Assembly: GCF_009857135.1 (NCBI RefSeq)
Contig: NZ_CP047318.1
Location: forward strand, 7,254,001-7,318,000
DNA length: 64,000 nt
Direction of reading: 5' to 3'
From: Streptomyces sp. HM190
Lineage (GTDB): Bacteria > Actinomycetota > Actinomycetes > Streptomycetales > Streptomycetaceae
The translations under genes were made by a program, and so were the position numbers. Of this stretch, positions 24,494 through 31,843 are shown one piece after another (the stretch's first letter is position 1; each line of letters opens with the position of its first letter). The notes under the pieces were generated by a model that was not told the origin of the DNA, searched no databases, and saw nothing but the letters and a program-made list of their open reading frames with translations.

Positions 24494-25561
24494 TCACGCC
24501 GAAGTCCGCGCCAACCGCACCGTCCGCTCGGCGAGTTCGGTGATCCGCACCCCGTCGAAGCCGAACACGGCGCTGCGCACGGTGTCCTCCAGCGGGTCCT
24601 TCCAGCGGTCCGGGATGGCCGCCGCCCCGCACAGCACCCCCGCCACCGAACCGGCCGTCGCGCCGTTCGAGTCGGTGTCCAGGCCGCCGCGCACGGTCAG
24701 CGCGACGGTGCGGGTGAAGTCGCCGTCGCCGTACAGGAGCCCGGCGGTGAGCACCGCCGCGTTCGGGACGACATGGATCCAGTGCGTCCCGGCGGTCTCC
24801 TCGGCCACCGTCGTGAGCGTGTCGTCCCAGGCCACCCCCGCCTCGTGCAGCGCGGCGACCCGCCGCACGGTCCGCGCGAGCCGGCTGCTCGCCGGGATCA
24901 CGGTCAGCGCCTGCTCCACGGCCTCCCGCACGGTCCCCGCCGTGAACGCCGCCGAGACCAGCGCCGCCGCCCACATCGCCCCGTACACACCGTTCCCGGT
25001 GTGCGACAGGACCGCGTCCCGGCGGGCCAGCGAGGCCGCGCGGCGGGGCGCGCCCGGACTGGTCCAGCCGTGGACGTCGGCGCGGATGAGGGCGCCGATC
25101 CAGTCCTGGTACGGATTGTCGTAGGTGGCGGTCAGCGGAGGCTTCAGACCGTTGGCCAGGTTGCGGTAGGCGGCCCGCTCCGCCGTGAACGTCTGCAGAT
25201 ACGGCAGCCGCAGCAGCCACAGGTCGCCGACCTGCTCGGTGGTGAAGTCGAAGCCGTGCGTCTCCAGCAGGTCCAGCCCGAGGATCGCGTAGTCGACGTC
25301 GTCGTCGCGGCAGCTGCCGTGCACACGGCCGCGCACGCACTCCCGCCACTCGGGGCGCAGCGCGAGCCGGTCCCCCTCGTCGGCCGGCTCCGGCAGGTAG
25401 TCGGTGAGGGGCAGCGCGTCGGCGCGGCGCAGGTAGCGGTCGATGCGCTCCCGCGTCCAGTGGTCGCCCCGCTCGACCGGCTTGCCGAGCATGTTGCCCG
25501 CGATCCGGCCCAGCCAGCCTCCGTGCACACGGTCGGCGAGTTCGCTGCCCACAGGGGTCAT
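24494..25561 (-). CDS. ADP-ribosylglycohydrolase family protein
   Basis: About 355 residues from ATG 25561; the upstream open frame lacks coding character. The family pattern is present: GGWLGRIAGNMLGKPVE near the start, CRDDDVDYAILGLDLLE (first Asp cluster, about residues 84-100), VLSHTGNGVYGAMWAAAL, and GGLDTDSNGATAGSVAG, the paired Asp metal site near the C-terminus. Such enzymes remove ADP-ribose from proteins, DNA or dinitrogenase reductase, or act on related ribosyl bonds, using two Mg2+. It probably forms a two-gene operon with the NUDIX gene. The ribosome binding site is weak. It is divergent from a glycerate kinase gene. Confidence 0.87.
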   Translation of the reverse strand: MTPVGSELADRVHGGWLGRIAGNMLGKPVERGDHWTRERIDRYLRRADALPLTDYLPEPADEGDRLALRPEWRECVRGRVHGSCRDDDVDYAILGLDLLETHGFDFTTEQVGDLWLLRLPYLQTFTAERAAYRNLANGLKPPLTATYDNPYQDWIGALIRADVHGWTSPGAPRRAASLARRDAVLSHTGNGVYGAMWAAALVSAAFTAGTVREAVEQALTVIPASSRLARTVRRVAALHEAGVAWDDTLTTVAEETAGTHWIHVVPNAAVLTAGLLYGDGDFTRTVALTVRGGLDTDSNGATAGSVAGVLCGAAAIPDRWKDPLEDTVRSAVFGFDGVRITELAERTVRLARTSA

Positions 25562-25734
25562 GACGAAAGGTCTACCCAATTCCGCGGACCGCCGCTCGGT
25601 GAACGCGTGGGCACACGGCGCGTCGTGTTCGAGGGGCGGGACGGGGCATGACGGAGGGGCCCCGCTGAGGTTAGGGTCACTGCGGCGCGACTGCCTTGAC
25701 ATGTGCAAGGCCCGATGAGCGAGGGGAACACAAG

Positions 25735-26904
25735 GTGGCGAACGCCGCTGTGGACGGGACGGACACCGGCACGGGGATCCCGCGGGTACTGATCGCCGCG
25801 GACAAGTTCAAGGGCACGCTCACCGCCGTCCAGGTCGCCGAGCGGGTGACGGCCGGTCTGCACCGGGTCCTGCCCGGCCTGCAGGTCGAGGCGCTGCCGG
25901 TGGCCGACGGGGGAGACGGCACGGTGGCCGCCGCGGTCGCCGCCGGATTCACCCGCCACGAGGTACGGGTGACCGGCCCGCTGGGTGAGCCCGTCACCGC
26001 CGCGTACGCGTTGCGCGGCGACACCGCCGTGGTGGAGATGGCCGAGGCGAGCGGGCTGCAGTTGCTGCCCCCGGGGGGCTTCGCGCCGCTCACCGCCTCC
26101 ACGTACGGCTCCGGGGAGCTGTTGCGCGCCGCCCTAGACGCCGGCGCCCGCACGATCGTGTTCGGGGTGGGCGGCAGCGCCACGACGGACGGCGGCGCGG
26201 GCATGCTCGCCGCCCTGGGCGCGCGCTTCCTGGACGCGGCGGGCGAGCCCGTCGGGCCGGGCGGCGGCGGACTGCGCGACCTGGTGACGGCGGACCTGTC
26301 GGACCTGGACCCCCGGTTCGCCTCCCTCGACCTCGTCCTGGCGAGCGACGTCGACAACCCGCTGACGGGTCCCAAGGGGGCGCCCGCCGTGTACGGCCCG
26401 CAGAAGGGCGCGAGCCCCGAGGACGTGACGGTCCTCGACGAGGCGCTGGCGCACTTCGCGGCGGTCCTGGAGAAGTCCCTCGGCGACCGGGCCGCCGAGC
26501 TCGCCCGCGCGCCCGGCGCGGGCGCCGCGGGCGGCGTCGGCTACGGCGCCCTTGTCCTCGGCGCCCGCTTCCGCCCCGGCATCGAGGTGATGCTCGACGT
26601 CCTCGGCTTCGCGCGGGCCCTGGACCGGGCCACGCTGGTGATCACCGGTGAGGGGTCCCTCGACGAGCAGACGCTGCACGGCAAGGCGCCCGCGGGGGTC
26701 GCCGCGGCCGCACGGGCCGCGGGCAAGGAGGTCGTGGCGGTCTGCGGCCGCCTGGTCCTGCCCCCGGAGGCGCTGGGCCGCGCGGGCATCCGCCGGGCGT
26801 ACCCCCTGACGGAGGTCGAGCCGGATGTACGGCGCTGCCTCGCCGACCCGGGCCCGATCCTGGAGCGGGTGGCCGAGGGGATCGCCCGGGACTTCCTGAC
26901 CTGA
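25735..26904 (+). CDS. Glycerate kinase
   Basis: About 389 residues from GTG 25735, preceded by GAGGGGAA at good distance; an in-frame ATG at 25696 lacks such a site. The start region VLIAADKFKGTLTAVQVAE and the later VADGGDGT, GVGGSATTDGGAGMLAALGA and ITGEGSLDEQTLHGKAP are the conserved blocks of the GarK/GlxK type glycerate kinases. It phosphorylates D-glycerate to 2- or 3-phosphoglycerate and so links glyoxylate-derived glycerate to glycolysis. In this window an ethylmalonyl-CoA pathway that yields glyoxylate lies a few kb away, which may be more than chance, but the genes are not in one operon. Confidence 0.9.
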   Translation: MANAAVDGTDTGTGIPRVLIAADKFKGTLTAVQVAERVTAGLHRVLPGLQVEALPVADGGDGTVAAAVAAGFTRHEVRVTGPLGEPVTAAYALRGDTAVVEMAEASGLQLLPPGGFAPLTASTYGSGELLRAALDAGARTIVFGVGGSATTDGGAGMLAALGARFLDAAGEPVGPGGGGLRDLVTADLSDLDPRFASLDLVLASDVDNPLTGPKGAPAVYGPQKGASPEDVTVLDEALAHFAAVLEKSLGDRAAELARAPGAGAAGGVGYGALVLGARFRPGIEVMLDVLGFARALDRATLVITGEGSLDEQTLHGKAPAGVAAAARAAGKEVVAVCGRLVLPPEALGRAGIRRAYPLTEVEPDVRRCLADPGPILERVAEGIARDFLT

Positions 26905-26972
26905 CCCGCCCCCATCCGACGCGCCCCCATCCGACCCGACGCCGTCCGACGCGAGCCGGCCCGATCGATCCG

Positions 26973-27241
26973 TCAGGGCAGCCGGATCAGACTGCCGTCG
27001 AGTTCGCGGAAGCAGCTGCCGCTGCCGAGGCCGTCCACCGTGCCGTTCCTGAACCACAGCTTCGAGAACTGGTGGACGTTCTTCGCCGTGGTCTCCCGGA
27101 CCATGGGGTGGCCCGGCCACTCGAAGCAGAACATCAGCTTCCGGTGCCGCCGATGGCCTTGTAGACCTCGGGGACGGAGAAGAACGGGCCGTCGGGCATC
27201 GGCGTGCGTGTGACGGCGCTGGAAATCACCCCCTCTTCCAC
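26973..27241 (-). pseudogene. Frameshifted small gene of unknown function
   Basis: From a GTG at 27241, preceded by GGGAGGGG, one frame reads VEEGVISSAVTRTPMPDGPFFSVPEV..YKAIGG and stops near 27133. The sense continues in the next frame as RKLMFCFEWPGHPMVRETTAKNVHQF and on to a stop at 26973. A one-base change around 27138-27150 would restore a single protein of about 89 residues. Upstream, TTGACA at about 27294-27299 could be a -35 box. The product is not recognised. It may be a real recent pseudogene or a sequencing error. Confidence 0.55.
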
Positions 27242-27334
27242 CGTGCACCCCTCCCTCACCATCAGCGATCGTGCCCGCACGCTAGGTAGTTTGCCCTGTC
27301 AAGCGCAACGCGCGGACACCTTTGAACGGAAAAA

Positions 27335-27373
27335 CAGGTGTGGCCCGAGCCGGGAGGGCTCGGGCCACACCTG
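27335..27373 (-). terminator. Rho-independent terminator after pssA
   Basis: A perfect 17-base stem with arms 27335-27351 and 27357-27373 and a 5-base loop (GGGAG). On the leftward strand it is followed by TTTTTCCG. It lies 17 bases after the pssA stop, so it ends the psd-pssA transcript. Confidence 0.9.
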
Positions 27374-27389
27374 TCGGTGGCGGAGGGGG

Positions 27390-28268
27390 TCAGGGCAGCT
27401 GGGCCGCCCGCGCCTCACGCCGGTTGTCGCGGAAGTTGTTCACCCGGCGGGCCGTGGCGAACAGGGGGATGACCGCGCCCATGACGAGCTGCAGGGCGCA
27501 GCCGGCCTGGAGCAGGAACTGGCCGCCGGGGGCGGCGAAGGCCCACGCCGCCAGCAGACCCATGGAGAGGACGATCCAGGAGAGCATCGCGACCGCGAGG
27601 ACACCCCGCGGCTTCGGGTACTCGACCCGGCTCACCATCAGCCACGCCGTGCCGAGGATCGCCAGGAGCGTCGCCTCGAACGGCAGCTCCAGGAGCACGA
27701 TCGACACCACGGTCAGCGCGCCGAACGGCGACGGCATGCCCTGGAACGTGCCGTCCTTCACCGTCACGCAGGAGAATCTCGCGAGCCTCAGCACCACGGC
27801 CAGCAGGACGACGATCGCACCGACCGCGGCCACCCGCTGGTGCGCGTCGTTCGCGACCATGCCGTAGACGAGGACGAAGTACGCCGGCGCCAGGCCGAAG
27901 CTGATCAGGTCGGAGAGGTTGTCCAGCTCCGCGCCCATCGGCGAGGAGCGCAGCTTGCGCGCCACCAGACCGTCGAACAGGTCGAAGATCGCCGCGCAGA
28001 GCATCAGGATGACCGCGGTGGCCGCGCTGTGGCGGGCCATGCCCGTCTCCTGGCTGCCGGTGAGGTGCGGGATCAGGATGCCCGTGGTGGTGAAGTACAC
28101 CGCCATGAAGCCGCACGTGGCGTTGCCCAGGGTCAGGGTGTCCGCTATCGACAGGCGCAGCGACAGCGGCATCTCCTCCGCGTCGTCCTCCGCCTCGTCG
28201 ACCTCCGGCACCCAGTCGGTGGCCGGGCTCGTCTTCCCGGCCTGTGTATCAGGATCAATCACGGTCAA
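27390..28268 (-). CDS. pssA: CDP-diacylglycerol-serine O-phosphatidyltransferase
   Basis: A 292-residue integral membrane enzyme. The CDP-alcohol phosphotransferase signature D-x2-DG-x2-AR-x8-G-x3-D-x3-D is complete, spanning DLFDGLVARKL to ELDNLSD (about residues 95-119). The first 40 residues are acidic and cytoplasmic, followed by six or more hydrophobic helices. It condenses CDP-diacylglycerol with L-serine to phosphatidylserine. Its start overlaps the end of psd by 14 bases, so phosphatidylserine would be decarboxylated at once to phosphatidylethanolamine. A strong terminator follows. Confidence 0.95.
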   Translation of the reverse strand: MTVIDPDTQAGKTSPATDWVPEVDEAEDDAEEMPLSLRLSIADTLTLGNATCGFMAVYFTTTGILIPHLTGSQETGMARHSAATAVILMLCAAIFDLFDGLVARKLRSSPMGAELDNLSDLISFGLAPAYFVLVYGMVANDAHQRVAAVGAIVVLLAVVLRLARFSCVTVKDGTFQGMPSPFGALTVVSIVLLELPFEATLLAILGTAWLMVSRVEYPKPRGVLAVAMLSWIVLSMGLLAAWAFAAPGGQFLLQAGCALQLVMGAVIPLFATARRVNNFRDNRREARAAQLP

Positions 28269-28911
28269 TGCGAGTCACCCCAGCCACGGTCTTCTGCCCC
28301 ACCTCGACGTCGACCTCCACACCCTCGGGCAGGTAGATGTCGACCCGCGAACCGAAGCGGATCAGCCCGATCCGGTCACCCTGCTCGACCTTGGTGCCCT
28401 CGGGAACGTACGGAACGATGCGGCGAGCCACGGCGCCGGCGATCTGGATCATCTCGATGTCACCGAGTTCGGTGTCGAAGTGCCAGACGACGCGCTCGTT
28501 GTTCTCGCTCTCCTTGTTGAACGCCGGGACGAACCCGCCCGGGATGTGCTCGACGGACGTCACCGTGCCGGAGAGCGGCGCGCGGTTCACGTGGACGTTG
28601 AGCGGGCTCATGAAGATCGCGACGCGGGTCCGGCCGTCCTTCCACGGCATGATGCTCTGCACCACTCCGTCGGCGGGCGAGATGACCCGGCCCTGGGCGA
28701 TCTCACGCTCGGGGTCGCGGAAGAACCACAGCATGCCCGCCGCCAGCGCGGTGGCGGGGACGGCCACGGCCCGGGCGACGCCGGAGCGGCGCGAGCGGGC
28801 GAGGCTGAGTGCTGCGGTGGCGACGGTCGGGAGAAGCCACGGCGATGCTCCGCGCGCGAGCCGTACGCCAGCGAGGCTGTCGCGAGGTGCAGAGGTTTGG
28901 CTGTGGGGCAT
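28255..28911 (-). CDS. psd: Phosphatidylserine decarboxylase (short, archaetidylserine-type)
   Basis: About 218 residues from ATG 28911. It is the short form of the family. The N-terminal hydrophobic segment is followed by FFRDPERE, SPADGVVQ and SPLNVHVNR, and the self-cleavage site is IRFGSRVDIYLP near residue 190. There the serine becomes the pyruvoyl cofactor. It converts phosphatidylserine to phosphatidylethanolamine at the membrane. It is co-transcribed with the overlapping pssA gene. The frame continues upstream past ATG 28911, but family homology begins at MPHSQTS. Confidence 0.93.
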   Translation of the reverse strand: MPHSQTSAPRDSLAGVRLARGASPWLLPTVATAALSLARSRRSGVARAVAVPATALAAGMLWFFRDPEREIAQGRVISPADGVVQSIMPWKDGRTRVAIFMSPLNVHVNRAPLSGTVTSVEHIPGGFVPAFNKESENNERVVWHFDTELGDIEMIQIAGAVARRIVPYVPEGTKVEQGDRIGLIRFGSRVDIYLPEGVEVDVEVGQKTVAGVTRIDRD

Positions 28912-29035
28912 GGATGACCTTCGTAGCGGATGATGCCGCGCGGTGACAGGGGACGGCGGCTTTCCGGGGATCGTACCGGTCGCGGGCCGCAACTGGGCAA
29001 GCCAGGAAGCCGAGTCGACGGCCGAACAGCGCTGA

Positions 29036-29070
29036 CGGGGTGTGATCTTCTTCTCGAAGAAAACACCCCG
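29036..29070 (-). terminator. Hairpin after the acyl-CoA dehydrogenase gene
   Basis: CGGGGTGT pairs with ACACCCCG at the outside and TTCTTC with GAAGAA inside, around a 2-base tip. It begins 22 bases downstream of the stop codon of the leftward operon at 29092. No T-run follows, as is common in Streptomyces. It probably ends the ethylmalonyl-CoA operon. Confidence 0.7.
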
Positions 29071-29091
29071 AACCAGACATTCGACCCTGGA

Positions 29092-30297
29092 CTAGCCCTG
29101 GAATCGATACTCCTCGAGAAGCCGGCGACCGATGATCATTTTCTGGATTTCGGCGGTACCTTCACCGATGAGCAGCATCGGGGCCTCACGGTAGAGGCGC
29201 TCGATCTCGTACTCCTTGGAGAAGCCGTAGCCGCCGTGGATCCGGAAGGCGTCCTCGACGACCTCCTTGCAGTATTCGGAGGCGAGGTACTTCGCCATCC
29301 CTGCTTCGAGGTCGTTTCGTTCGCCCGAGTCCTTTTTGCGTGCTGCGTTCACCATCATGGCATGGGCGGCCTCGACCTTGGTAGCCATCTCGGCCAGCTT
29401 GAACTGGATCGCCTGGTGCTGCGCGATCTGCTTGCCGAAGGTGTGGCGCTGCTGGGCGTACCGAACACCCAGCTCGAACGCACGCTGAGCGACACCGCAG
29501 CCACGGGCGGCGACATTCACCCGGCCCACCTCGACACCGTCCATCATTTGGTAAAACCCTCGGCCGGTGGTGCCGCCCAGGACACGATTGGCCGGAATGC
29601 GCAGTCCGTCCATGATGAGTTCGGTCGTGTCGACGCCCTTGTAGCCCATCTTGTCGATCTTCCCGGGAATGGTGAGGCCGGGCCGGACCTCTCCGAAGCC
29701 GGGCTCCTTCTCGACCAGGAAGGTCGTCATCGACTTGTGCGGCGCCGTGCCCTCGGGGTGTCCTTCGTCACTTCGTACGAGGACGGCGACCAGTGTTGAC
29801 GTCCCGCCGTTCGTCAGCCACATCTTCTGACCGTTCAGGACGTAGTCGTCGCCGTCCTTGACCGCCTTCGATGTGATCGCCGACACATCCGAGCCGAGCG
29901 CCGGCTCCGACATCGAGAAGGCGCCGCGGACCTCGCCGGCCGCCATGCGCGGCAGGAAGTACTCCTTCTGCTCCTCGGTGCCGTGCTGCTTGAGCATGTA
30001 CGCCACGATGAAGTGCGTGTTGATGATCCCGGACACGGACATCCAGCCGCGGGCGATCTCCTCCACGCACAGCGCGTACGTGAGGAGGGACTCGCCCAGA
30101 CCCCCGTACTCCTCGGGGATCATCAGACCGAACAGACCCAGCTCCTTGAGCCCGTCGACGATCGCTTGCGGGTACTCGTCGCGGTGCTCCAACTCGGTCG
30201 CGACCGGGATGATCTCCTTGTCCACGAAGTCGCGGACGGTGGACAGGATCTCCTGCTGGACGTCCGTGAGGCCGTGGGTCTGGGCGAGTCGCGCCAT
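29092..30297 (-). CDS. mcd: Acyl-CoA dehydrogenase, probable methylsuccinyl-CoA dehydrogenase
   Basis: A 401-residue FAD enzyme. It has EIARGWMSVSGI, FSMSEPALGSDVSAITSKA (flavin loop), MWLTNGG, RVNVAARGCGVAQRAFE and the catalytic base Glu379 in LIGEGTAEIQ. As last gene of a five-gene unit with ccr, ecm, lyase and hydratase, it most likely oxidises methylsuccinyl-CoA to mesaconyl-CoA. The proteobacterial enzyme for this step has a long N-terminal extension that is absent here, so the assignment rests on context. Only 2 bases separate it from the hydratase gene. Confidence 0.85.
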   Translation of the reverse strand: MARLAQTHGLTDVQQEILSTVRDFVDKEIIPVATELEHRDEYPQAIVDGLKELGLFGLMIPEEYGGLGESLLTYALCVEEIARGWMSVSGIINTHFIVAYMLKQHGTEEQKEYFLPRMAAGEVRGAFSMSEPALGSDVSAITSKAVKDGDDYVLNGQKMWLTNGGTSTLVAVLVRSDEGHPEGTAPHKSMTTFLVEKEPGFGEVRPGLTIPGKIDKMGYKGVDTTELIMDGLRIPANRVLGGTTGRGFYQMMDGVEVGRVNVAARGCGVAQRAFELGVRYAQQRHTFGKQIAQHQAIQFKLAEMATKVEAAHAMMVNAARKKDSGERNDLEAGMAKYLASEYCKEVVEDAFRIHGGYGFSKEYEIERLYREAPMLLIGEGTAEIQKMIIGRRLLEEYRFQG

Positions 30298-30299
30298 GG

Positions 30300-30824
30300 C
30301 TACTTCTCCGTCTTCTCCGAAGGGGCGGTCGGCTCCGGGCGGCCGGGCTGCTCACCGCCGCGCTCCTTGATATACGTCTCGGTGGGCACCATCACCTTGC
30401 GGCGGAAGACGCACACGAGGGTGCCGTCCTGCTTGTAGCCCTTGGTCTCGACATGGACGATGCCGCGGTCGTTCTTCGACTTCGACGGCCATTTGTCCAG
30501 CACGGTCGTCTCGCCGTAGATCGTGTCGCCGTGGAAGGTCGGCGCCACGTGCCGCAGCGACTCGATCTCCAGGTTCGCGATCGCCTTGCCGGAGACGTCC
30601 GGGACGGACATGCCCAGCAGCAGCGAGTAGATGTAGTTGCCGACGACGACGTTCTTGCCGAAGTCCGTCGTGCTCTCGGCGTAGTTCGCGTCCATGTGGA
30701 GCGGGTGGTGGTTCATGGTGAGCAGACAGAAGAGATGGTCGTCGTACTCCGTGACCGTCTTCCCGGGCCAGTGCTTGTAGACGGCCCCGACCTCGAACTC
30801 CTCGTAGGTGCGTCCGAACTGCAT
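30300..30824 (-). CDS. mch: MaoC-family hydratase, probable mesaconyl-CoA hydratase
   Basis: A 174-residue single hot-dog protein beginning MQFGRTYEEFEVGAVYKHWPGKT. The hydratase-2 catalytic region is MNHHPLHMDANYAESTTDFGKNVVVGNYIYSLLLG, with the Asp/His pair typical of MaoC proteins. In the pathway it would hydrate mesaconyl-CoA to beta-methylmalyl-CoA. The proteobacterial enzyme is about twice as long with two hot-dog units; the actinomycete form would work as a dimer. ATG 30824 is 5 bases after the stop of the lyase gene. The C-terminal tail is Glu/Pro-rich. Confidence 0.85.
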   Translation of the reverse strand: MQFGRTYEEFEVGAVYKHWPGKTVTEYDDHLFCLLTMNHHPLHMDANYAESTTDFGKNVVVGNYIYSLLLGMSVPDVSGKAIANLEIESLRHVAPTFHGDTIYGETTVLDKWPSKSKNDRGIVHVETKGYKQDGTLVCVFRRKVMVPTETYIKERGGEQPGRPEPTAPSEKTEK

Positions 30825-30829
30825 CGCGC

Positions 30830-31843
30830 TCAGGCCTCCGGGATCTCGAACTTCGACGTCCGGGTCATGCCCGCCGCCCGCCCCTTGCCGGAGATGACCA
30901 GCGCCATCTTGCGGCTGGCCTCGTCGATCATCTCGTCGCCGAGCATCGCCGAGCCCTTCTTGCCGCCCGCCTCGGACGTGTAGTAGTCGTACGCGTCCAG
31001 GATCAGCTCGGCGTGGTCGAAGTCCTCCTGGGAGGGCGAGAAGATCTCGTTGGACGCCTCGACCTGGCCCGGGTGCAGCACCCACTTGCCGTCGAAACCG
31101 AGGGCGGCCGCACGCTGGGCGACCTCACGGTAGCCCTCGACGTTGCGGATCTGCAGGTAGGGGCCGTCGATCGCCTGGAGGTCGTTGGCGCGGGCGGCCA
31201 TCAGGATCTTCATCAGGATGTAGTGGTAGGCGTCCGCCGGGTAGCCGGGCGGCTGCTCGCCCACGACCAGCGACTTCATGTTGATCGACGCCATGAAGTC
31301 GGCCGGGCCGAAGATGATCGTCTCGACGCGCGGGGAGGCCTGCGCGATCTCGTTGACGTTGTTCAGACCCTGCGCGTTCTCGATCTGCGCCTCGATGCCG
31401 ATCCTGCCGACCTCGAAGCCCATCGTCTTCTCGATCTGGGTGAGCAGGAGGTCGAGGGCGACGACCTGCTGGGCCGTCTGCACCTTCGGCAGCATGATGC
31501 AGTCGAGGTTCTGGCCGGCCCCCTCGACGACCGTCACGACATCGCGGTACGTCCACTCCGTCGTCCAGTCGTTGACCCGCACGACCCGTGTCTTGCCGGT
31601 CCAGTCGCCCTCGTTGAGGAACTTGACGATGGTGTGCCGCGCCTCGGGCTTGGCGAGGGGGGCACACGCGTCCTCCAGGTCGAGGAAGACCTGGTCCGCC
31701 GGGAGGCCCTGCGCCTTCTCCAGGAAGCGGGGGTTCGAGCCCGGTACGGCCAGGCAGGAACGCCGCGGGCGGAGACGGTTGAAGGGGTGCGCGGCGGAGC
31801 CGCTCGCTGGAAGGGCGGTGGCGGGCGACGGGCGGGCGGTCAT
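30830..31843 (-). CDS. mcl: HpcH/HpaI-family CoA-ester lyase, probable L-malyl-CoA/beta-methylmalyl-CoA lyase
   Basis: A 337-residue TIM-barrel lyase. Motifs include RRSCLAVPGSNPRFLEKA, the metal-binding DLEDACAP with RVNDWTT, and IEAQIENAQGLNNVNEIA, plus WVLHPGQVEASNEIF near the end. It would cleave beta-methylmalyl-CoA to glyoxylate and propionyl-CoA, the carbon-splitting step of the ethylmalonyl-CoA pathway. The start overlaps the ecm stop by 4 bases (translational coupling). Confidence 0.88.
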   Translation of the reverse strand: MTARPSPATALPASGSAAHPFNRLRPRRSCLAVPGSNPRFLEKAQGLPADQVFLDLEDACAPLAKPEARHTIVKFLNEGDWTGKTRVVRVNDWTTEWTYRDVVTVVEGAGQNLDCIMLPKVQTAQQVVALDLLLTQIEKTMGFEVGRIGIEAQIENAQGLNNVNEIAQASPRVETIIFGPADFMASINMKSLVVGEQPPGYPADAYHYILMKILMAARANDLQAIDGPYLQIRNVEGYREVAQRAAALGFDGKWVLHPGQVEASNEIFSPSQEDFDHAELILDAYDYYTSEAGGKKGSAMLGDEMIDEASRKMALVISGKGRAAGMTRTSKFEIPEA

